Part shown: positions 8,370-17,735 of the stretch, piece after piece
How positions within the stretch are numbered: position 1 is the stretch's first letter
Layout of the letters: each line of letters opens with the position of its first letter
NCBI GenBank assembly: GCA_910588335.1
Contig: CAJUQV010000002.1
Coordinates: 124,001-188,000 of the forward strand
Source: an uncultured Ruminiclostridium sp.
GTDB taxonomy: Bacteria > Bacillota > Clostridia > Oscillospirales > Ruminococcaceae
DNA length: 64,000 nt
Direction of reading: 5' to 3'
Position numbers and translations under genes: made by a program
The notes under the pieces: generated by a model
Seen by the model: only the letters and a program-made list of their open reading frames with translations
Told to the model about the DNA's origin: nothing
Databases searched by the model: none

Positions 8370-10568
8370 ATGATGGTTTTAAAAACAAAAGGATATCTGA
8401 AATTTATCGCGCTGCTGTGCGCAGCCGTTGTTCTTTGCTCCTGTGAAAATACCGTATCACCGGACGATAACCAAGCTTCGGATACAAGCACGACAACGCA
8501 GACGGAAAGTACGGCGACGGAAACGACAGCCTACGAAGCAAATTCATCCGCCGATGACATAAATACGTGGATAAAGGATTTACCGCGAATGGACGGCTCG
8601 ACCTCCGCTATACCGTTAGAAATAGGTTTAAAAAGCGGATTTCTTGATATTTCTTATGAGCAGGCTAAGGAGCTTGTTTCACATACAACCACTCACGACT
8701 CTTTTAAGCGGTTGATCAACGGTGAGACAGACCTTATTTTTTCCGTGCCTATTTCTGAGGAACAGCGAAAAATGGCTGATGACGCGGGAGTTAAGCTTTT
8801 TATGGATCCTGTGGCAAAGGAGGGCTTTGTTTTTGTGGTAAATGCGGAAAATCCCGTAGATTCGCTTACAAGTGAGCAGATTCGCAAAATTTACAGCGGA
8901 GAGATTACCAATTGGTCCGAAGTAGGCGGAAACGACGAGCCTATAATCCCTTATCAGCGTAATAAGGATTCGGGAAGTCAGAATTATATGACCGTGTTTA
9001 TGGGTGATACACCATTACTTCCGCCTAAAGTCGACTATACGCCGGGCAGTATGCAGTCGCTGATGGAATCCATAGCTGTGTATGACAATTCCTCCTCCGC
9101 TATCGGTTACTCGGTTTATTCTTATGCCGCACAGATGTACGAAAGCGCCAACAGAGTGAAATACATAGCGGTAGACGGTGTTATACCCTCAAAAACCACC
9201 ATGGCTGACGGAAGCTATCCTTTGCTAAGCTGTACATATATCATCTATACCGACAAATCTCCGAAAAGCGCGGCTAAGTTTGCCGAAAAAGCTCTTTCCG
9301 ACGAAGGGCAAGGCTATGTTCTCGAAAGCGGTTATCTTCCCATAAACGGAATGGAGGTTTCCGAAAAATACATCCCTTATGATTCAATAGGCACAGGTGA
9401 ACCCAAACCCGATGATTTTACTCCCGATTTAAAATTTTCCGAACTTTCCCTTTGGAACGAAGGCTTTCACAATACACAGGATAAATATTATGAGATAAAT
9501 TTCTTAAAGGACAGGGAATTACAGTCTCGTATCAATGCCGATATAAGAACGGCGATGGACAAAATCAGAAAATATTACGATACTGCGTATGAGGAAGAAA
9601 ACGAGGATGGCGGCAGATATATTATAACATTTAACATATACTGCCGTAACGGGTATCTTTCACTGTTGTTAGGGTATCTTGATCACAGGTATGAGGGATA
9701 TGAAGGTCAGAATGAAACGTATCACTATGCCGAAACGCTTAATTATGACTTGTTTTCCGGCAAACAAATTGAACACTTTTCCGATTTGTTTTATGAGGGA
9801 GAAGAATTTGTGCCCGATATAAACAAAAGTATTGCTGATTGGATCAATCAATATCTGCTGAATTATTACGATATTGTACAGAAGCAGGATTTCTCCGGTT
9901 TAATTGGCGATCCTCGTCTGTTTACAATAAACGGTATAATACTTGAAGCCAATAACCCGTATTTCACATGCGCTCCTATTCTGCATTATTCCGATAAAAA
10001 CGGGCATAGTCTTGTTTCGCGATATCGTGATATTAAAGAACTGATAATAGAAAGATATCAGGATTGTATTTATGACTATTATCCTTATGGAGAATGGGAG
10101 ACCGCCTATATTTCCGAAAACGGTGATATATATCGAAGAATTACGGGTTCACCGTTCCACTCGGAAGAAGAGGTCAAGGAAAAGGACGAACTTGAGTATG
10201 CTTTACAGAAGCGCGCTTGGGATATCTTTAGAAAATTTGACCCAGATTGGCATTCAAGATATCGCACCATAGATATTTACGAGAGAAATAACTGTTACGC
10301 TGTCCGTTTAGGCACAGTGGGGGCGGGAGAAGAACCCTGCGCAAATTTTGATAAGGAAACCCTCGAATCTATTACCATGGATATGCTGTTAGGTGAAAAC
10401 TGGCGAGAATATCTGGACGGCGGATGTGACAGCGGACTGAATTATATTCCTTCGGAATGGTATGAAAGCAGTATGGGGGGAGTTGTTGTTTTTGCTTATC
10501 CGGACACAGTGGGCGAAAGAATATCATTCACCGTTCCTGTCGAGAAAATAAACAAACATTATTTTTAA
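8370..10568 (+). CDS. PstS-like phosphate-binding lipoprotein with C-terminal RsiV/DUF3298-like domain
   Basis: 732 residues with a lipoprotein signal (VVLCSC lipobox, cysteine near residue 27), then a Ser/Thr-rich linker. Residues about 50-340 look like a type-2 periplasmic phosphate-binding domain: LPRMDGSTSAIPL, LTSEQIRKIYSGEITNWSEVGG and YQRNKDSGSQ are hallmark PstS segments. Residues about 360-730 contain NYDLFSGKQIEHFSDLF, as in DUF3298/RsiV-type extracellular domains. No Pst permease is nearby, so it is more likely a surface sensor or binding protein than a transporter part. The start at 8370 overlaps no strong SD. Confidence 0.72.
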   Translation: MMVLKTKGYLKFIALLCAAVVLCSCENTVSPDDNQASDTSTTTQTESTATETTAYEANSSADDINTWIKDLPRMDGSTSAIPLEIGLKSGFLDISYEQAKELVSHTTTHDSFKRLINGETDLIFSVPISEEQRKMADDAGVKLFMDPVAKEGFVFVVNAENPVDSLTSEQIRKIYSGEITNWSEVGGNDEPIIPYQRNKDSGSQNYMTVFMGDTPLLPPKVDYTPGSMQSLMESIAVYDNSSSAIGYSVYSYAAQMYESANRVKYIAVDGVIPSKTTMADGSYPLLSCTYIIYTDKSPKSAAKFAEKALSDEGQGYVLESGYLPINGMEVSEKYIPYDSIGTGEPKPDDFTPDLKFSELSLWNEGFHNTQDKYYEINFLKDRELQSRINADIRTAMDKIRKYYDTAYEEENEDGGRYIITFNIYCRNGYLSLLLGYLDHRYEGYEGQNETYHYAETLNYDLFSGKQIEHFSDLFYEGEEFVPDINKSIADWINQYLLNYYDIVQKQDFSGLIGDPRLFTINGIILEANNPYFTCAPILHYSDKNGHSLVSRYRDIKELIIERYQDCIYDYYPYGEWETAYISENGDIYRRITGSPFHSEEEVKEKDELEYALQKRAWDIFRKFDPDWHSRYRTIDIYERNNCYAVRLGTVGAGEEPCANFDKETLESITMDMLLGENWREYLDGGCDSGLNYIPSEWYESSMGGVVVFAYPDTVGERISFTVPVEKINKHYF

Positions 10569-10602
10569 TCTAATAAACGGTAAAATATGCGAAAGGAAAA
10601 AT

Positions 10603-11190
10603 ATGTCTGAAATTTTCAACGAAAAGAATATGCTTATCTTTTTGGAAAAATACATTCCCACAGGTGAAACGCTGACGGCGGGAATACACGGAATCGGGGC
10701 GGAAACGCATATCAAACAGGTGTTTGGAAAGTGTGTGATTAAGGATGACTGCCTTTTTCCGGATGAAAACGGGACATCGATTGAGATCAGCAAAAGCAAG
10801 TACTCAAAATATGATTTGTATATCGGCATCACACAGAATTATCTTATAATGTCCGAATGCGAGGAATACGCACATTATTATGAATTTGACGATAAACCGG
10901 ATACGGAAGGAATAGATATAAGGTATCCCAACAACATTCTTCCTATTGAGCGTATTGGAAATTGTTTTCCTTTTTCGGATATAATGGAGTGTACGGTGAA
11001 AAAAGCGTGGATGGGTTCTTTCAAATGTTTTATCAAAATGAAGGACGGGAGTACACTTAAGCTGATATTTCCGAAATTAGGCGGCCTTGGCGGTGGTATG
11101 CCTAATCATTCGGAATATCGCGAGGCTATAATTGAACGACTCAGCACAATTTCATTAAAATGCGGAGAAAAGACAAATGGAAATAATTAA
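10603..11190 (+). CDS. Hypothetical protein, PH-like
   Basis: 195 residues, no signal peptide or membrane segment. I do not recognise the family. The alternation of strands, with a repeated 'YIGITQNYLIMSE' and 'CFIKMKDGSTLKLIFP' pattern, suggests a small beta-barrel of PH type as in bacterial PH-domain proteins. It has SD GAAAGGAAAA and overlaps the following methyltransferase gene by 14 bases, so the two are probably translated together. Confidence 0.6.
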   Translation: MSEIFNEKNMLIFLEKYIPTGETLTAGIHGIGAETHIKQVFGKCVIKDDCLFPDENGTSIEISKSKYSKYDLYIGITQNYLIMSECEEYAHYYEFDDKPDTEGIDIRYPNNILPIERIGNCFPFSDIMECTVKKAWMGSFKCFIKMKDGSTLKLIFPKLGGLGGGMPNHSEYREAIIERLSTISLKCGEKTNGNN

Positions 11191-11965
11191 CGATAATATA
11201 GACGGCGGAATGCCATTTGACTGGGGAAAAACCTCCACTGATTACGCAAAATTCAGGGATATATATCCTCTCGTATTTTACGGTAAAATTCTTGAACGGG
11301 GCTTATGTATAAAGGATCAGAAGGTTCTCGACATAGGTACGGGAACGGGAGTTATACCGAGAAATTTGTACAGATACGGAGCAGATTGGGTCGCCGCCGA
11401 CATTTCGGAAAACCAGATAAAGCAAGCAAAACTTTTATCCGAGGGAATGGACATTCATTATCTTACGGCTTCAGCCGAGGAACTGAAATTTGACGATGAT
11501 TCCTTTGACATTGTTACCGCATGTCAATGCTTTTTTTATTTTAATCACGAAAAGGTTATGCCGAAGCTTTACCGTATGCTGAAACCCGGCGGCAGTATAC
11601 TTGTTTTATATATGGCTTGGCTTCCCTTTGAGGACAAAATCGCGGCTGAAAGTGAAAAAACGGTGCTTAAATACAATCCTAAGTGGAGCGGAGCGGGAGA
11701 AACCATGCACGAGATTTATATACCGGATTTATATAACGAAAAATTCGAGCTTATTTACCGTGAGGAATATCGGATAAAGGTTCCTTTCACCCGCGAAAGC
11801 TGGAACGGTAGAATAAAGTCCTGCCGTGGAATCGGGGCTTCACTGGGAGAAAAAGAGATTGAGATGTGGGAAAAGGAGCATAGAAAAATGCTTGAAAAGA
11901 TTGCGCCGCCTGAATTTGAGGTTGTTCATTATGGTGCGGTTGCGCAGCTTAAAAAGAAATTATGA
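11177..11965 (+). CDS. Class I SAM-dependent methyltransferase
   Basis: 262 residues. Motif I VLDIGTGTG at 50-58, acidic motif II in WVAADISENQ, motif IV FDIVTACQCFFYF and the post-motif LKPGGSILVLYMAW. UbiE/type-11 like, substrate unknown. The start at 11177 is inside the previous gene and has SD GGAGAA. It ends the accessory block; a 290-base gap without a gene follows, holding hairpin AATAACCCC/GGGTTATT near 12162-12185 and the stem GCCTTTG/CAAAGGC before hisI. Confidence 0.87.
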   Translation: MEIINDNIDGGMPFDWGKTSTDYAKFRDIYPLVFYGKILERGLCIKDQKVLDIGTGTGVIPRNLYRYGADWVAADISENQIKQAKLLSEGMDIHYLTASAEELKFDDDSFDIVTACQCFFYFNHEKVMPKLYRMLKPGGSILVLYMAWLPFEDKIAAESEKTVLKYNPKWSGAGETMHEIYIPDLYNEKFELIYREEYRIKVPFTRESWNGRIKSCRGIGASLGEKEIEMWEKEHRKMLEKIAPPEFEVVHYGAVAQLKKKL

Positions 11966-12255
11966 GTGTTGATTTTATATTAAAAGATGTTATTTAATGA
12001 ATAAACTGTTAAACCGCAAATATTTAAGAAATATGTAACATTCACAATCGAAACGGAAAAAATTATTTTGAGAAAATTTCCGCCGGATTATACATACGCT
12101 CTGTACTCGCTACTCAAAGTTAAAAACATAAAATAATCAGTATGAAGAAAAAATTTTAAATAACCCCAAAAAACGGGTTATTTAAAAAACGCCGCCTTTG
12201 TTCCTTAAATGCAACTCTACACAAAGGCTCTCTAAGAGGAAGGAATGATCAAAAA

Positions 12256-12606
12256 ATGAGCAAAATTAAAATTAAATTATCGGATTTAGACAAGTACTTT
12301 GAAAAAAGCCCTCTTATCCCTGCAATTGCATTTGATGTAAATACAAAAACAGTGCTTATGCTTGCTTATATGAACAAGGAAAGCCTTCAAAAGACTCTTG
12401 AAACAGGCTACACTTGGTATTGGAGCAGGTCAAGACACGAGCTGTGGAACAAAGGTGCCACCAGCGGACATTTACAGAAGGTGATTTCCGTATACGCCGA
12501 CTGCGACTGCGACACCTTACTTCTTAACGTGGAGCAGACAGGCGCAGCCTGTCATACGGGGAATTATAGCTGCTTCTTTAATGAACTGTATAATTCGGAC
12601 GAATAA
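12256..12606 (+). CDS. hisI: Phosphoribosyl-AMP cyclohydrolase
   Basis: 116 residues. Opens the adenine ring of phosphoribosyl-AMP in histidine synthesis. Metal ligands are visible: DCDCD (D82, D84, D86 with C83) and cysteines C99 and C106 ([11 protein letters not shown]); [14 protein letters not shown] is the family signature. Here it is a separate protein from HisE, as in many Firmicutes. 24 bases upstream of hisE. SD AAGAGGAAGG. Confidence 0.96.
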   Translation: MSKIKIKLSDLDKYFEKSPLIPAIAFDVNTKTVLMLAYMNKESLQKTLETGYTWYWSRSRHELWNKGATSGHLQKVISVYADCDCDTLLLNVEQTGAACHTGNYSCFFNELYNSDE

Positions 12607-12630
12607 AATAAAAGTTGAAAGGAAACACAA

Positions 12631-12969
12631 ATGACAATCTATCGAGAAATTTTTGAGGTAATCAAGCAGCGCAAATCCGAATATGAGAAGGGAATCGCAC
12701 AGGAAAACAGCTACACTGCCTATCTTTTTGACAAAGGCGTGGATAAAATCTGTAAAAAGGTTGGGGAGGAAGCCACCGAAACGGTTATTGCCGCCAAAAA
12801 CGGGAATAACGAGGAACTTATGAACGAAATAAACGATTTGCTCTACCATGTAATGGTGCTTGCGGCAAACCAAGGGTTAGACTGGAGCGATGTGGAAAAG
12901 GTGCTTGAAGAAAGAAATGAAAAAATAGGAAATTTAAAACAGTTTCATCAGGTAGACAAAAACACCTGA
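12631..12969 (+). CDS. hisE: Phosphoribosyl-ATP pyrophosphatase
   Basis: 112 residues. MazG-like all-alpha enzyme hydrolysing phosphoribosyl-ATP to phosphoribosyl-AMP. The signature is KVGEEATETVIAAKNGN followed by ELMNEINDLLYHVMVL, giving the acidic metal site. SYTAYLFDKGVDKICKK is the usual N-terminal segment. It immediately follows hisI. Confidence 0.96.
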   Translation: MTIYREIFEVIKQRKSEYEKGIAQENSYTAYLFDKGVDKICKKVGEEATETVIAAKNGNNEELMNEINDLLYHVMVLAANQGLDWSDVEKVLEERNEKIGNLKQFHQVDKNT

Positions 12970-13001
12970 AAATAAAACATATGTGAAAGGACATTTTAAA
13001 A

Positions 13002-13220
13002 ATGGATATCAAAGCGAAAATCGACGAGGTAGTAGACAAGATAAAGAACGACAAGAATTTTGCGGAAAAGTTTCAAAAGGAACCTATAAAGGCGGTAGAG
13101 GACGTGCTGGGCGTTGATCTTCCCGACGATGTTATCAAAAACGTTATCGACGGGGTGAAAGCCAAGATAAATGTGGATAGCATAAAGGACAAGCTCGGCG
13201 GTCTTTTCGGAAACAATTAA
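13002..13220 (+). CDS. Small protein resembling an NHLP/Nif11-type leader domain
   Basis: 72 residues, Lys/Asp-rich. The stretch FAEKFQKEPIKAVEDVLGVD then LPDDV resembles the nitrile-hydratase-like leader (NHLP) pattern 'F..KL..DP..AL...GIDLPDGV' of some RiPP precursors. After it comes a short tail ending GGLFGNN. No maturation enzyme or exporter is adjacent, so a peptide-precursor role is only a possibility; it may be a free-standing small protein. SD GAAAGGA is well placed. Confidence 0.6.
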   Translation: MDIKAKIDEVVDKIKNDKNFAEKFQKEPIKAVEDVLGVDLPDDVIKNVIDGVKAKINVDSIKDKLGGLFGNN

Positions 13221-13300
13221 TAATGAAATTTGCAATGTGCCCGTGAAAACTTTTAATTAAAAGGTTTTTCGCAGGCATATCAAATATTTTTCAAAAACTA

Positions 13301-13329
13301 TTGAAATTTATGTCAAAAAATAGTATAAT
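13301..13329 (+). promoter_or_regulatory. Sigma-A promoter of glyA
   Basis: TTGAAA (13301-13306), 17-base spacer, TATAAT (13324-13329), 66 bases upstream of the glyA start; the leader contains the hairpin GGCTTGCGGCAAAAGCCGCC. Confidence 0.82.
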
Positions 13330-13395
13330 ATTATCGTAGCTTTCGGCTTGCGGCAAAAGCCGCCGAAAAAATGCGAACGAAACGAGGAAATGCGA

Positions 13396-14652
13396 ATGTA
13401 CAACGATTTAGTCAATACTATAGGTTTTCTGAAGGACTTTGATCCCGAAGTATCGGAGGCAATGAACGATGAGCTTAAGCGTCAGAGACGCAATCTGGAA
13501 CTTATCGCTAGCGAGAACATCGTTTCTCCCGCCGTTATGGCGGCGATGGGAAGCGTTCTCACAAATAAGTACGCGGAGGGCTATCCGGCAAAGCGCTATT
13601 ACGGCGGCTGTCAGTGTGTTGATGTGGCGGAAAATATTGCCATAGACCGCGCCAAAAAGCTTTTCAGCTGTAATTTCGCCAATGTTCAGCCCCATTCGGG
13701 AGCACAGGCAAATACTGCGGTTTATTTTGCGCTTCTTGAACCCGGTGATACTGTTCTGGGAATGAGTCTTGCCCATGGCGGACATCTTACCCATGGTTCC
13801 CCCGTAAACTTTTCGGGAAAGTACTTCAATTTTGTCCCTTATGGACTGAACGACGAAACCGAAACTATAGACTATGATGAAATCGAGCGCCTTGCCAAGG
13901 AGAATAAGCCCAAGCTGATAGTAGCGGGTGCAAGCGCATATCCCCGTAAAATAGATTTTGAAAAAATATCCCAAATCGCCAAGAGTGTTGGTGCTTACTT
14001 TATGGTAGATATGGCACACATTGCCGGACTTGTTGCCGCGGGCGTCCATATGTCCCCCGTGCCTTATGCCGATGTTGTTACCACTACCACTCATAAAACC
14101 CTCAGAGGCCCCAGAGGTGGTATGATACTCTGCAACGACGAGGAAATCGCCAAGAAGATCAATAAGGCAATATTTCCCGGAACACAGGGGGGACCTTTAA
14201 TGCACGTTATCGCCGCCAAAGCGGTTTGTCTCAAAGAAGCTCTCGATCCTTCCTTCAAGGAATACGGCAGACAGATTATATTGAATGCTCAGGCATTGGC
14301 CGGAGAGCTTGTAAAGAGAGGTTTTCGTTTGGTATCCGGCGGTACCGACAATCACCTTATGCTTGTTGATCTGCGTCCTTTCAGCATTACGGGCAAAGAG
14401 CTTGAAAAGCGCCTTGACGACGTGTATATAACCGTAAATAAAAACGCCATTCCCAACGATCCCGAAAAGCCATTTGTTACCAGCGGCGTAAGAATAGGAA
14501 CGGCAGCCGTTACCACACGAGGACTTAAAGAAGAGGATATGATTAAGATCGGCGAAAGTATTTATCTTACCGCCTCCGATTTTGAAGCGAATAAGGATAA
14601 AGCAAGAGATATAGTTAACGGTATCTGCGCTAAATATCCTCTTTATGAATAA
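13396..14652 (+). CDS. glyA: Serine hydroxymethyltransferase
   Basis: 418 residues from ATG 13396. PLP enzyme interconverting serine and glycine with tetrahydrofolate, feeding one-carbon metabolism. Family segments: [51 protein letters not shown] and the PLP lysine in [17 protein letters not shown] 13396 is chosen since GAGGA (13384-13388) lies 7 bases before it; the ATG at 13390 is too close to the SD. It has its own promoter. Confidence 0.97.
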   Translation: MYNDLVNTIGFLKDFDPEVSEAMNDELKRQRRNLELIASENIVSPAVMAAMGSVLTNKYAEGYPAKRYYGGCQCVDVAENIAIDRAKKLFSCNFANVQPHSGAQANTAVYFALLEPGDTVLGMSLAHGGHLTHGSPVNFSGKYFNFVPYGLNDETETIDYDEIERLAKENKPKLIVAGASAYPRKIDFEKISQIAKSVGAYFMVDMAHIAGLVAAGVHMSPVPYADVVTTTTHKTLRGPRGGMILCNDEEIAKKINKAIFPGTQGGPLMHVIAAKAVCLKEALDPSFKEYGRQIILNAQALAGELVKRGFRLVSGGTDNHLMLVDLRPFSITGKELEKRLDDVYITVNKNAIPNDPEKPFVTSGVRIGTAAVTTRGLKEEDMIKIGESIYLTASDFEANKDKARDIVNGICAKYPLYE

Positions 14653-14710
14653 GTTCCCGTTGTAAACGGAATACGCCTTAAATTTCCTTATTTACGAAAG
14701 GACGTAAAAA

Positions 14711-15874
14711 ATGACTGAGAAAGCAAGCGAAATCGTGCTTAAATCAAAACAGCAGGTGGCTCCTTTGGGAATTATCGCTACCGACGGCGCGAAAGAACTG
14801 GGAAACAAGATAAACCATTATCTTGTTCAGTGGTCGGAAAACACTCCCTATGCGCAGCCCTCCTACCTTGTTAAGACCGAATGTCCGAGGTTTTCTTCCG
14901 GAGACGGAAAAGGGCTTATAAAGACCTCAATTCGCGGCGACGATATCTTTATCATTGTCGATGTGGGCAATTATAGCTGTACCTATAAAATGTTCGGCAA
15001 AGAAAATTTTATGTCCCCCGACGATCATTTTCAGGATTTAAAGCGCGTTATTCAGGCAATGGGGGGAAAAGCCCACAGAATAAGCGTGGTAATGCCAATA
15101 CTTTACGGCGGCAGACAGCACAGAAGAAACTACCGCGAGTCTTTGGACTGTGCAGTAATGCTTCAGGAGCTTCAGGCAATGGGCGTATCCAATCTGATTA
15201 CTTTTGACGCTCATGACGCGAGAGTATGCAACGCGGTGCCACTTATGGGCTTTGATAATGTTATGCCTTCTTATCAGGTGCTTAAAGCAATGTTTCAGGA
15301 AGTTAAGGAGCTTGATGTTTCTCCCGAGCACTTTATGGTGGTAAGCCCCGACGAGGGCGCCCTTAACCGCAATATGTACTACGCCTCCGTTTTGGGTGTT
15401 CAGATGGGTATGTTCTACAAAAGGCGGGATTATTCCACTATCGTAAACGGTCGCAACCCGATAGTTGCCCATGAATATCTGGGCAACTCGGTTGAGAATA
15501 TGACTGTGTTCATTTCCGACGATATAATCTCCTCCGGCGACTCAATGCTGGATATAGCTTACGAGTTGAAAAAGCGCAAGGCAAAAAGAATAATTGCCTA
15601 CGCCACATATCCGATATTTACGGCGGGTCTTGATAAGTTTGACAAGGCTTATCAGGAGGGAATGATAGATTACGTATTCGGTACAAATCTCACATACAGA
15701 ACTCCCGACCTGCTTTCCCGTGAATGGTTCAAGGAGGTGGACGTATCCAAATACATAGCCTACCTTATCGCCGCCATTAACCACGACATATCCACCAGCA
15801 AGGTTATTGATCCCCATACAAAAATTAAATCGCTTCTTAGAAAATACAACGTTAAAAGCGCGGAGAATTTATAA
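14711..15874 (+). CDS. prs: Ribose-phosphate pyrophosphokinase, divergent clostridial type
   Basis: 387 residues, longer than the usual 310-320. Makes PRPP from ribose 5-phosphate and ATP for nucleotide, His and Trp synthesis. Recognisable parts: VVMPILYGGRQHRR (ATP loop), FDAHDARVCNAVP, VVSPDEGALNRN and the PRPP loop VFISDDIISSGDSML. The N-terminal half is more divergent than in classical Prs. It follows glyA by 58 bases. Confidence 0.88.
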   Translation: MTEKASEIVLKSKQQVAPLGIIATDGAKELGNKINHYLVQWSENTPYAQPSYLVKTECPRFSSGDGKGLIKTSIRGDDIFIIVDVGNYSCTYKMFGKENFMSPDDHFQDLKRVIQAMGGKAHRISVVMPILYGGRQHRRNYRESLDCAVMLQELQAMGVSNLITFDAHDARVCNAVPLMGFDNVMPSYQVLKAMFQEVKELDVSPEHFMVVSPDEGALNRNMYYASVLGVQMGMFYKRRDYSTIVNGRNPIVAHEYLGNSVENMTVFISDDIISSGDSMLDIAYELKKRKAKRIIAYATYPIFTAGLDKFDKAYQEGMIDYVFGTNLTYRTPDLLSREWFKEVDVSKYIAYLIAAINHDISTSKVIDPHTKIKSLLRKYNVKSAENL

Positions 15875-15945
15875 GTTATTTTTTAAGATATAATTTATAA
15901 AATATGATAACCTTTTCTCTTTTATTGAGATTGGAGGTATGATAC

Positions 15946-16305
15946 ATGGAATTAATTATGCAGCCCACTTTTTCAACGTGCGGACAGGCGTGTATTGCCA
16001 TGATTACCGGGAAAAGTATTGAAGAAGTAATCAAAGATATGAAAACAGACGATGCTACGAGTATCGGTCAACTGATAGAAATACTTGATTTTTACGGCAT
16101 TAGACACGCTGAAAGAAATAAACGTATTTCCAAGAAACTTCCCGTTCCTTACAAATATTCGATTTTGACAGTCCATACAAATGCGGGATATACACATTGG
16201 ACGCTGTTTTATGATAATAAATATTATGATCCGGAGTTTGGTTTGATTGAGGGGGAATACACACATGGAAAAATTACGTCATTCTTAGAAATATATGCCG
16301 AATAG
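15946..16305 (+). CDS. C39-like cysteine peptidase
   Basis: 119 residues. Papain-like C39 fold: a Gln (Q6) and Cys in QPTFSTCGQACIAMITG, and His plus Asp in THWTLFYDNKYYDPE give a plausible catalytic triad. C39 domains normally cleave double-Gly leader peptides at the N-terminus of exporters, but this one is free-standing, cytosolic by sequence, and its target is unknown. SD TTGGAGGT. A hairpin GGGCAGTGA/TCACTGCCC follows. Confidence 0.72.
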   Translation: MELIMQPTFSTCGQACIAMITGKSIEEVIKDMKTDDATSIGQLIEILDFYGIRHAERNKRISKKLPVPYKYSILTVHTNAGYTHWTLFYDNKYYDPEFGLIEGEYTHGKITSFLEIYAE

Positions 16306-16417
16306 CAGCTTTCAGTTTATCGGGCAGTGATCCGAGGGTGGCTCACTGCCCATTTCGTCACTTTGATGATAGGAAAATTTTATAGATGTTTATCAACATT
16401 ATAGGGAAAAGGAATAT

Positions 16418-16448
16418 ATGACCCCACTGCCATAAGCGGTGGGGTCAT
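16418..16448 (+). repeat. 13-bp stem hairpin before rarA
   Basis: ATGACCCCACTGC (16418-16430) pairs with GCGGTGGGGTCAT (16436-16448) with one G-T pair and loop CATAA. It is 25 bases upstream of the rarA start. There is no T tract. It may be a dispersed palindromic element or an RNA structure. Confidence 0.65.
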
Positions 16449-16472
16449 TAAGTGACAAGAAAGGAAAAGTCA

Positions 16473-17735
16473 ATGCCATTAGCCGACAAGATACGTCCGG
16501 GTGAGCTGAGCGAGGTTTACGGTCAGTCTCACTTGTTGGGGAACGGAAGACCCCTGAAAAACATTATCGAGAGCGGTCACATTCCCAATATGATTTTTTA
16601 CGGCCCTTCGGGAGTGGGAAAGACCACCGTTGCCAATATAATAGCCAAAAAAAGCAATATGGATTTGTACAAGCTTAACGGAACCTCCGCCTCAACCTCC
16701 GATATAAAGGAAATAATAGCCTCCCGAAACACCTTTTCCTCTCTGAACGGTATTCTGCTTTATCTTGATGAGATACAGTACCTTAACAAAAAGCAGCAGC
16801 AAAGTCTTTTGGAATATATTGAAACGGGAGATATTACTCTTATCGCCTCAACAACGGAAAACCCGTTTTTCTATGTCTACAACGCCATTTTATCCCGCTC
16901 CACAGTTTTTGAGTTTAAGCCTCTTACTCCCGAAGAGATACAGCCCGCCGTTGAACGGGGCTTCAGGCTTGCCTTTGAAGAAGCGGGGGAAGAAATGGAT
17001 ATTGAGGAAGGAGTTTTTGAGAAAATTGCCAAGGGCTGTGGCGGAGACGTGCGGAAATCCCTTAATACCGTTGAACTTTGTGTGATTTCCGCCAACGACG
17101 GGAAGGTAACCAAAGCTCTCGCCTCCGAACTTGCCCAGAGAAGCAATATGCGCTACGATCGGGACGGTGATCAGCATTACGACCTGTTGTCCGCCTTTCA
17201 AAAGTCTATAAGAGGCTCCGACGAAAACGCGGCGCTCCATTATATGGCGAGACTGCTTGAAGCGGGAGACTTGCCCTCCGTCTGCCGAAGGCTTCTTGTC
17301 ACCGCTTCGGAGGACATTGGTCTTGCATATCCCAACGGAATAGTCGTGGCAAAAGCCTGCGTTGACGCAGCGCTCCAGCTCGGTCTTCCCGAAGCACGTA
17401 TTCCTTTGGCTCAGGCGGTCGTCCTGCTTGCCACAAGTCCCAAATCCAACAGCGCCAACGTTGCCATAAAGGCAGCGGTGGAGGATATCGAACGGGGAAT
17501 AACCGGCGAATTTCCCCGACAGCTTCAGAACAAGCACTACGACGGAGAAGGAGCCGCCGTCAAGGGACAGAATTACATTTACCCCCATGAATTTCCCAAT
17601 CACTATGTGGAGCAGCAGTATCTTCCCGATGAGCTTAAAGACAGAGTGTATTATAAATTCGGAGATAACAAGCTGGAACAGGCAGCTAAGGAATACAGAG
17701 AAAAAATTAAGGCGGCGGCTAAAAAACCGTTTTGA
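16473..17735 (+). CDS. rarA: Replication-associated recombination protein A (RarA/MgsA)
   Basis: 420 residues, AAA+ ATPase of the clamp-loader family acting at stalled forks. Walker A GPSGVGKT at 44-51, Walker B LYLDEIQ (D99-E100), sensor STTENPFF and the arginine finger SRSTVFEF. The C-terminal tetramerisation part ends EFPRQLQNKHYDGEGAAVKG. ATG 16473 is chosen for SD GAAAGGAAAA. Its last 17 bases overlap the end of the convergent S1 gene. Confidence 0.93.
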   Translation: MPLADKIRPGELSEVYGQSHLLGNGRPLKNIIESGHIPNMIFYGPSGVGKTTVANIIAKKSNMDLYKLNGTSASTSDIKEIIASRNTFSSLNGILLYLDEIQYLNKKQQQSLLEYIETGDITLIASTTENPFFYVYNAILSRSTVFEFKPLTPEEIQPAVERGFRLAFEEAGEEMDIEEGVFEKIAKGCGGDVRKSLNTVELCVISANDGKVTKALASELAQRSNMRYDRDGDQHYDLLSAFQKSIRGSDENAALHYMARLLEAGDLPSVCRRLLVTASEDIGLAYPNGIVVAKACVDAALQLGLPEARIPLAQAVVLLATSPKSNSANVAIKAAVEDIERGITGEFPRQLQNKHYDGEGAAVKGQNYIYPHEFPNHYVEQQYLPDELKDRVYYKFGDNKLEQAAKEYREKIKAAAKKPF

